Part shown: positions 7,379 to 11,974 of the stretch, piece after piece | Layout: each line of letters starts with the position of its first letter | Numbering within the stretch: the stretch's first letter is position 1 | Origin: Chloroflexota bacterium | GTDB lineage: Bacteria > Chloroflexota > Ktedonobacteria > Ktedonobacterales > Ktedonobacteraceae | Direction of reading: 5' to 3' | DNA length: 11,974 bases | Assembly (NCBI GenBank): GCA_021828635.1 | Contig: JAJZEJ010000483.1 | Span: forward strand, 1 to 11,974 | Position numbers and translations under genes: made by a program | The notes under the pieces: generated by a model | What the model was told of the DNA's origin: nothing | The model's input: only the letters and a program-made list of their open reading frames with translations | Databases searched by the model: none

Positions 7379-8431
7379 TTATGCCGTTTCCAACTCTTTA
7401 AGAATAGTTTCGATCAACTCTTCAGGCGTCACGCCATCGGCTAAACCATCGAAATTGAGGATGATACGGTGCCGTAGCGCAGGATAGGCGACATTTTGAA
7501 TGTCCTCGATGGAGACATTGTAGCGTCCTTCGAGCAACGCACGCACACGCGCCGTCATTATCAGGGCTTGCAGGCCGCGAGGGCTGGCTCCATAGCGCAC
7601 ATAGTGCTGCACACGCTCCGGCGCATCTTCCTGGTCAGGATGGGTTGCTAGCAGGAGTTGTACCGCGAACTCTTTGATATGCGTAGCGACGGGAACTGCT
7701 CTGGCTGTCTCAATCAGATGTGACAATTGCTCGCCGCTGGCAATTTGTTGGGCGTGCAGGTTTTGTGTACCAATAGTTGTGTCGATGATGCGCAATAGGT
7801 CTTGTGCTTTGGGAAAGTTGACCATAATTTTGAGCAAGAAACGATCAAGTTGCGCCTCCGGCAGAGCATATGTACCCTCCATTTCGAGCGGGTTTTGCGT
7901 CGCCAGCACGAAAAATGGCTTAGGCAATGGGCGTGTGCTATCGCCGACACTGACCGTGCGCTCTTGCATACCTTCCAGTAGCGCCGATTGTGTCTTGGGT
8001 GTGGCGCGGTTAATCTCGTCAGCTAGAACGATATTGGCGAAGATGGGGCCGGGCTGAAAGCTGAAGACGCGCCGACTACCAGTGCCGTTCTCGCTGGACT
8101 GTTCGCTGACAATCGTGGTACCAACGATATCGGCTGGCATCAGATCAGGTGTGAATTGGATGCGGGAGAATTTGAGCGCCAGCGCATCAGCCAGCGTGCG
8201 TACTAAAAGCGTTTTACCCAGCCCTGGTACGCCTTCCAGCAAGATATGTCCACCGGCTAGTAGCGCAAGCAAGAGTTCGCGGATAACGCGCTCCTGACCG
8301 ACGACAATAGTACGCAATTCTTGCTCAAGCTGTTGCGCGATGGTGATAAATTCTGTAATATCTGCTTCGCTCGGCCCCGCTGCCACATCCTGCTCAGCGT
8401 TAGGGAGCGTTAGTTCATCTTTTTGCGCCAT
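7379..8431 (-). CDS. moxR: MoxR family AAA+ ATPase
   Basis: A 350-residue AAA+ ATPase of the MoxR group, of usual family length. Visible motifs in order: VVGQERVI (43-50), Walker A GVPGLGKT (67-74), FTPDLMPADIVG (93-104), Walker B IVLADEINRA (134-143), TQSALLEGMQER (147-158), sensor 1 LATQNP (176-181), the GTYALPEAQLDRF segment (186-198) and the sensor 2 region GASPRG (281-286). Such ATPases form hexamers that remodel or activate client complexes together with VWA partners, as with CbbQ/CbbO and RavA/ViaA. No catalytic residue seems missing. The start ATG lies 7 bp after the upstream stop; an AGGGG 13 nt away is a distant ribosome site, so translation may depend on coupling to the preceding gene. 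The gene is the presumed motor of the five-gene block. The specific client is unknown. Confidence 0.95.
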   Translation of the reverse strand: MAQKDELTLPNAEQDVAAGPSEADITEFITIAQQLEQELRTIVVGQERVIRELLLALLAGGHILLEGVPGLGKTLLVRTLADALALKFSRIQFTPDLMPADIVGTTIVSEQSSENGTGSRRVFSFQPGPIFANIVLADEINRATPKTQSALLEGMQERTVSVGDSTRPLPKPFFVLATQNPLEMEGTYALPEAQLDRFLLKIMVNFPKAQDLLRIIDTTIGTQNLHAQQIASGEQLSHLIETARAVPVATHIKEFAVQLLLATHPDQEDAPERVQHYVRYGASPRGLQALIMTARVRALLEGRYNVSIEDIQNVAYPALRHRIILNFDGLADGVTPEELIETILKELETA

Positions 8432-8438
8432 AATGATT

Positions 8439-10073
8439 TTATTGCCCCTGTCCTTCTAGTGAGTTGAAGTAGCTTTGAATTAAATCTTTCATGTTAGGCG
8501 GAATATTGCTGTTATCAATCGCGTCGTGGGCCATTTGGCTATATTGCGCGATGAGCTGTGAATAGGGCTGATCGCTACCCTGCTGGACCACGCCGTTCTG
8601 GCCGCTATTACTTTGTGTACTGTTTCCGTTGCCGATTTGCCCTGGTACATAGACTTGCTCACCGCTTCCCTGCTGATTGCCCGCGCCATTGCGGCCTCCC
8701 GCACCACCTTGACCTTGATTTTGTCCCTGGCCTTGCTGACTCTGGCCTTGCCCTTGTCCCTGACCTTGCTGACCCTGGCCTTGATTTTGATTTTGTCCCT
8801 GACCTTGACCCTGCTGACTCTGACCTTGACCCTGCTGACTCTGGCTTTGCCCTTGATTTTGTCCTTTGCCCTGTCCTTGCTGGCCGTTATTGCTATTAGC
8901 GTTGCCCGCAAGATTGTTGGCTGATTGCTGAACGCCCTGCTCTGTCTGGGTGATACTGTTATCCTGGGCCTGCGCCGTTGCATTCTGCTGGGCGGTCGAT
9001 TGTACTGCACTGGTAGCGGCGGATAGATCACTGGCAGTGCCATCGGCAAGGGACTTTGCCAGTTGACTGAGCGAGGAGCTGAGCTGCGAATCCTGGCTAG
9101 CCTGATTGGCGGCATTCTCAAGTTGCTGCGCTAGCTGGCTGCGTTGTTGTGGCGTCAGCTTGCTTATCTGCGAGGAGAGGTTTTGCAATGCTTTTGACAG
9201 GCTCTTAGGATCGCCTTTGGCGAGTGCTTGCCCGATAGCATTCAGGTTAGCATTCCCACTGCTCTGGAGCGCGTTGCCGGCGGCTGTCTGCGCGGCTGTC
9301 TTTTGCGCCGTTTGTGGATTGCGCAGCTGATCAAGTTTCGCCTGTGCATTAGCTAGTGCCTGCTGCGCCTGATTAGCGTTCTTTGCCTGCGCTAGCTGCT
9401 GCTCCAACTGCTGTAGAATTTGATTGGCCTGCACCTTCTGTTGCGGAGTCAGCGTTGATTGTTGTTGCAGTTCTTTACGTATCTGTTCAATATGTTGAAT
9501 CTGCGTGGCAACCTGCGCTTTGAATGCTGCCTGCTGTTTCAGTACGGCGTCCATAGGGTTGGGCAACGCGATGAGTAGGATGCAAAGAGCGGCGACTAGT
9601 AGAAAAAGCAGCAAAAGAGCGCGACCGGGACGTAGTGACAATGTTTTAGTCGGCGTATGCTCACCAAGTTGCTTGAGAGCGTCGCGGCGCTGCAAACCTG
9701 CTAGAGCCGAGTGTTCATCCCGCAACTCCCAGGCCGTACCAAGACGGTCATGCAGCCCCAGACGGCGATCCACGATGCGAGCTGTGCGTGCCAGAGAAGG
9801 ATGGAACCAGAGTGCGCTTATGCTAGCTACTAGCAGGCAGAAAATACCAATACCTGATGCCCAGAAACGCGCATTGGCGAATGGCAACAGGTGGGAGAGT
9901 AGCAAGATCAGGCTTGCCAGCACCAAACCAGGCACGAGGCCACGCATGGTCCAACGCGCTAGTTGCTGAAGAACCAGGCGGCGACGCCAGGGACGTAGCG
10001 CCTGTTGCAGGCTTTCCGCATCCGGGTTGCCCTGCATCAATGGTGTGATGCGTGATGGCGTAAGTGTTGCCAT
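8439..10073 (-). CDS. Membrane-anchored coiled-coil protein with Gln/Gly-rich tract (DUF4175-like architecture)
   Basis: A 544-residue protein without a named function. A basic N-terminus (RPWRRR) leads to two membrane segments (about 46-64 and 72-90). A cytoplasmic loop follows with RIVDRRLGLHDRLGTAWEL (99-117), a motif I associate with MoxR-operon membrane proteins, then a third membrane segment (about 151-170). The rest should be outside the membrane: a Gln/Ala-rich coiled-coil region (about 175-380), a Gln/Gly/Ser/Asn tract (about 397-457), and a more complex C-terminus with EQVYVPGQ and a final part ending IPPNMKDLIQSYFNSLEG. The layout resembles DUF4175 proteins, though I cannot confirm membership. 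ATG with AAAGG 7 nt upstream is a good start. It is the first gene of the block, 7 bp before moxR. An extracytoplasmic scaffold or client role is plausible but unproven. Confidence 0.85.
   Translation of the reverse strand: MATLTPSRITPLMQGNPDAESLQQALRPWRRRLVLQQLARWTMRGLVPGLVLASLILLLSHLLPFANARFWASGIGIFCLLVASISALWFHPSLARTARIVDRRLGLHDRLGTAWELRDEHSALAGLQRRDALKQLGEHTPTKTLSLRPGRALLLLFLLVAALCILLIALPNPMDAVLKQQAAFKAQVATQIQHIEQIRKELQQQSTLTPQQKVQANQILQQLEQQLAQAKNANQAQQALANAQAKLDQLRNPQTAQKTAAQTAAGNALQSSGNANLNAIGQALAKGDPKSLSKALQNLSSQISKLTPQQRSQLAQQLENAANQASQDSQLSSSLSQLAKSLADGTASDLSAATSAVQSTAQQNATAQAQDNSITQTEQGVQQSANNLAGNANSNNGQQGQGKGQNQGQSQSQQGQGQSQQGQGQGQNQNQGQGQQGQGQGQGQSQQGQGQNQGQGGAGGRNGAGNQQGSGEQVYVPGQIGNGNSTQSNSGQNGVVQQGSDQPYSQLIAQYSQMAHDAIDNSNIPPNMKDLIQSYFNSLEGQGQ
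8703..8885 (-). repeat. Gln/Gly-coding low-complexity repeat with a 21-bp perfect tandem duplication
   Basis: This stretch encodes residues 397-457 of the coiled-coil protein, built almost wholly of Gln and Gly with some Ser, Asn and one Lys. Inside it a 21-bp unit (gaccttgaccctgctgactc plus t) occurs twice in a row without mismatch at 8801-8821 and 8822-8842, each coding a seven-residue Gln/Ser/Gly unit. Related shorter copies flank it. The pattern suggests growth by slippage, keeping frame because units are multiples of three. The length probably varies between strains. Confidence 0.85.
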
Positions 10074-10102
10074 AAGTGCGCCTTTCTATATTTTTTCTAA
10101 CT

Positions 10103-10159
10103 GTAGGGACCGATGTATCGCGTCCGCACCGATGTATCGCGTCCGCCCCCGTTCCCTAC
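10103..10159. repeat. Compact palindromic element: two 19-bp tandem repeats inside a 7-bp inverted repeat
   Basis: The unit accgatgtatcgcgtccgc occurs twice in direct tandem (10109-10127 and 10128-10146) with no mismatch. Each unit holds CGAT-GT-ATCG, and the first forms GGAC-CGAT / ATCG-C-GTCC with one bulged base. The pair is bracketed by GTAGGGA (10103-10109) and TCCCTAC (10153-10159). The layout resembles small dispersed intergenic palindromes (REP or MITE type). It lies between the likely promoter and the first gene of the MoxR block, so it would be in the 5' leader. Confidence 0.85.
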
Positions 10160-10205
10160 CCTCTGCCTATCGTAGCACGCTCCGCTTCCTTGTTTCAGTT
10201 ACAAT

Positions 10206-10214
10206 ACTATACCA
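10206..10214 (-). promoter_or_regulatory. Extended -10 promoter for the MoxR/VWA block
   Basis: On the minus strand TGGTATAGT forms an extended -10 element (TGn plus TATAGT, five of six bases). The -35 region is weak, as is common with extended -10 promoters. Transcription would start near 10199, giving a leader of about 125 nt that includes the tandem-repeat element. It lies in the 168-bp gap after the ABC permease gene and would let the five-gene block be expressed apart from the exporter. Confidence 0.45.
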
Positions 10215-10241
10215 CGCTTATCCTCAGATCTGTTTCCTGTT

Positions 10242-11105
10242 TCATGCACTGGCGGCTGCTTTGTCGGGTGGTAGCGTGTGCATGCTGCGCTGCAATACTG
10301 ATGCTCTAGGACGCACCGTACCCATGCTCAGTACGATGAAGATAATGCTGGCTATCATGCTTAACACGATATAGCCAATCCACGGTGAGATGTGCGCCGT
10401 GCCTACGGGAAAGTAGTATGCAGAGCCGACAGTGTAGGTGCTTAGCAGTGCAACAACGGGATTCCAGATGAAGAGCGTAGGTGGCTGGCTGGTACCTGGA
10501 TTGCTACCGGCCGCCAGCAGAATCAGATAGAGAACGATGGGCAATGCCAACCAGACTAATCCCACCATGTAGGTAACGGCGGTCGAAACGGCGGGCCGAT
10601 TTAAGATGGTTGAGAAGAATAGTCCGCAAGAGCCAATCATAATGGTTGTCATGATATAGACGAGCAATGCCCAGATCACCTGGATGGGTGAAATGCCGCC
10701 AAAAAAGAAGACCATGCTAAAGAGCGGCAACGCGGCGGCGATGAGTATGAATGCATTCGCCAGGCCCGCCAGAAGTTTTCCGGTCACGAGTGAGAATGGT
10801 GTTAGCCGCGAGCAAAGCAGCAGGTCAAAGGTCTGACGCTCTTTCTCGCTGTTAATCGTGGTCGCGGTAAAGGCTGGTGTAATAAAGAGAATCAGGAAAA
10901 GTTGCAGCTGAGAGAGCAGCGTGTATAGCGAGATGCCGGTGTTAGCCAGTCCAAAGGGACCATAGCCATTGACTGTGCTGAAACGACTGATGTAGAACCA
11001 GCCCATAAAACCCATGAGTAGAATATAGATGATGATGACCCACATCGTGCGTTCGCGTCGTAATCGCAAACGCAGTTCTTTGGTCAGAAGCGCGAAAAAG
11101 GTCAT
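10242..11105 (-). CDS. ABC-2 type transporter permease
   Basis: A 287-residue membrane protein forming the channel part of an ABC exporter with the ATPase encoded just upstream. About six membrane segments are visible (about 22-40, 60-83, 112-134, 142-165, 172-199, 242-262). After the second comes the ABC-2 hallmark segment NSEKERQTFDLLLCSRLTP (85-103), a cytoplasmic coupling region. A basic N-terminus (KELRLRLRRER) is cytoplasmic. The start codon overlaps the stop of the ATPase gene by four bases (ATGA), a sign of translational coupling and a fixed ratio of the two subunits. The substrate cannot be read from the sequence; relatives in MoxR/DUF58 neighbourhoods, such as gliding-type exporters, are mostly unassigned. 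No convincing terminator follows it before the next gene. Confidence 0.9.
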   Translation of the reverse strand: MTFFALLTKELRLRLRRERTMWVIIIYILLMGFMGWFYISRFSTVNGYGPFGLANTGISLYTLLSQLQLFLILFITPAFTATTINSEKERQTFDLLLCSRLTPFSLVTGKLLAGLANAFILIAAALPLFSMVFFFGGISPIQVIWALLVYIMTTIMIGSCGLFFSTILNRPAVSTAVTYMVGLVWLALPIVLYLILLAAGSNPGTSQPPTLFIWNPVVALLSTYTVGSAYYFPVGTAHISPWIGYIVLSMIASIIFIVLSMGTVRPRASVLQRSMHTLPPDKAAASA

Positions 11106-11974
11106 GAGGGGCTGCTCCCTTCTGTAATGGTCATAAATACCTCTTCAAGACGTCCACCGCTACTGCGCGGCGCAAAGGATATAACCGGAATATCGTGTGT
11201 GATAAGTGAGACAAGCATACTGTGCAATGCCTGATCGTCACCCACGAAATCGGCCTGGATGAGTTGGTTTTCCTGTTCACTGGCTGTATTAATGGTGTTG
11301 ACATTGCTGACGCTGCTCATCGCTTTGAGGATAGTGACAGCCTCTTCACTACGTTCTAGCACGCGAATCTCTAATTGGCGTCCACCATTTAGATGACGTG
11401 TCACATCCTCTACACTCCCTGATGCCATCAGACGCCCGCCTTGAACAATGGCGACATCAGTACACATCTCCGCCAATTCAAGCAAGATGTGTGAGCTAAT
11501 GATAATCGTTTTGCCCATACCTTGCAAGGTTTTGAGCAATTCACGTAGCTCGACACGAGCGCGTGGGTCTAAACCAGAGGCCGGTTCATCAAGCAAAAGT
11601 ATCTGTGGGTCATGCACGAGCGCACGAGCCAGACAGAGTCTCTGCTTCATACCACGTGAGAGCGACTCAACATGGGTATCGCGCTTGGAGGTGAGATCGA
11701 CTAACTCAAGCAAGTCATGAATTAACTGCTGGTGCTGCTTGCGTGGAATATCATGGATACCAGCAAAAAATTCCAGATATTCGGTCGCCGTCAGGTCGGG
11801 GTAGACGCCGAAAAAGTCCGGCATATAGCCAATCTTACGTTGGATTGCGGCGGGCGAGTGCGTAATCCGCTCTTTATCAAACCAGACCTCGCCCATCGTT
11901 GGAATGAGTAAGGCGGCTAGAATGCGTATCAGCGTGGTTTTGCCCGCGCCGTTAGGACCGATCAGCCCGTAGAT
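11102..11974 (-). CDS. ABC transporter ATP-binding protein (5' end outside window)
   Basis: The last 290 residues of an ABC ATPase; the N-terminus lies beyond the right edge, cut just before the P-loop. Reading from the edge, Walker A is GPNGAGKTT, then the Q-loop region IGYMPDFFGVYPDLT (Asp where Gln is usual), the signature LSRGMKQR, Walker B ILLLDEPASGLDP and the H-loop IIISSHILLEL. About 100 residues follow as a C-terminal domain of the kind found in exporters of the DrrA/CcmA type, ending GGRLEEVFMTITEG. It hydrolyses ATP at the inner face of the membrane to drive the ABC-2 permease encoded next to it. An internal Met at 11896 is not the start, because the reading frame with the P-loop continues to the edge. 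All catalytic motifs visible are intact apart from the Q-loop change, which is common in this subgroup. Confidence 0.93.
   Translation of the reverse strand: MYGLIGPNGAGKTTLIRILAALLIPTMGEVWFDKERITHSPAAIQRKIGYMPDFFGVYPDLTATEYLEFFAGIHDIPRKQHQQLIHDLLELVDLTSKRDTHVESLSRGMKQRLCLARALVHDPQILLLDEPASGLDPRARVELRELLKTLQGMGKTIIISSHILLELAEMCTDVAIVQGGRLMASGSVEDVTRHLNGGRQLEIRVLERSEEAVTILKAMSSVSNVNTINTASEQENQLIQADFVGDDQALHSMLVSLITHDIPVISFAPRSSGGRLEEVFMTITEGSSPS

Noticed and set aside
8558..8924. Plus-strand open frames over the Gln/Gly tract, coding Leu/Asp/Ala-rich peptides
   Set aside because: They are frame shadows of the repetitive coding DNA on the other strand, with no ribosome site or family features.
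8489..9121. A Lys/Arg/Val-rich frame overlapping the coiled-coil gene on the same strand
   Set aside because: Its repeats arise from reading the Gln/Gly codons out of frame; no initiation signal supports it.
10109..10146. CRISPR array
   Set aside because: Only two units are present, directly adjacent with no spacers, and no cas genes are nearby.
10027..10374. A plus-strand gene crossing the gap between the permease and the coiled-coil gene
   Set aside because: It overlaps two well-supported genes and the palindromic repeat element, and its translation has no recognisable domain.
11894..11896. Start of the ABC ATPase at the Met codon at 11896
   Set aside because: The frame runs on to the window edge and contains the Walker A motif, so the gene begins outside the window.

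Overview
The window looks like bacterial chromosome of roughly balanced base composition. All nine genes I can support lie on the minus strand. The gene mix, an adenylate kinase outside a ribosomal-protein cluster and an intergenic palindromic repeat would fit a Chloroflexota genome of the Ktedonobacteria type. That placement is an impression from content, with no marker gene to prove it.

In transcription order (right to left) the window opens with an ABC exporter pair: an ATPase cut by the right edge and an ABC-2 permease overlapping it by 4 nt. A 168-bp gap follows, holding a good extended -10 promoter and a compact repeat element of two perfect 19-bp tandem units inside a 7-bp inverted repeat. 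Next come five closely spaced genes: a membrane/coiled-coil protein with a Gln/Gly-rich tract, a MoxR AAA+ ATPase, a DUF58 protein, a BatA-like membrane VWA protein and a very large double-VWA membrane protein. A 322-bp gap rich in inverted repeats separates these from an adenylate kinase and a FlK-like hot-dog thioesterase that runs off the left edge.

The five-gene block is the main system. MoxR ATPases next to DUF58 and VWA proteins are widespread and are thought to act as metal-dependent chaperone or assembly machines, but few are understood. Here MoxR and DUF58 look cytoplasmic. The two large VWA proteins and the Gln/Gly-rich protein appear to put their main domains outside the membrane, and both VWA proteins end in basic cytoplasmic tails. 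The metal site (MIDAS, DxSxS) is intact in DUF58 and in the first VWA of the large protein, but lacks its first Asp in the BatA-like protein and in the second VWA of the large protein. This suggests a division into metal-binding and scaffold VWA domains. The ABC exporter upstream may be functionally linked, but a likely promoter separates it from the block.
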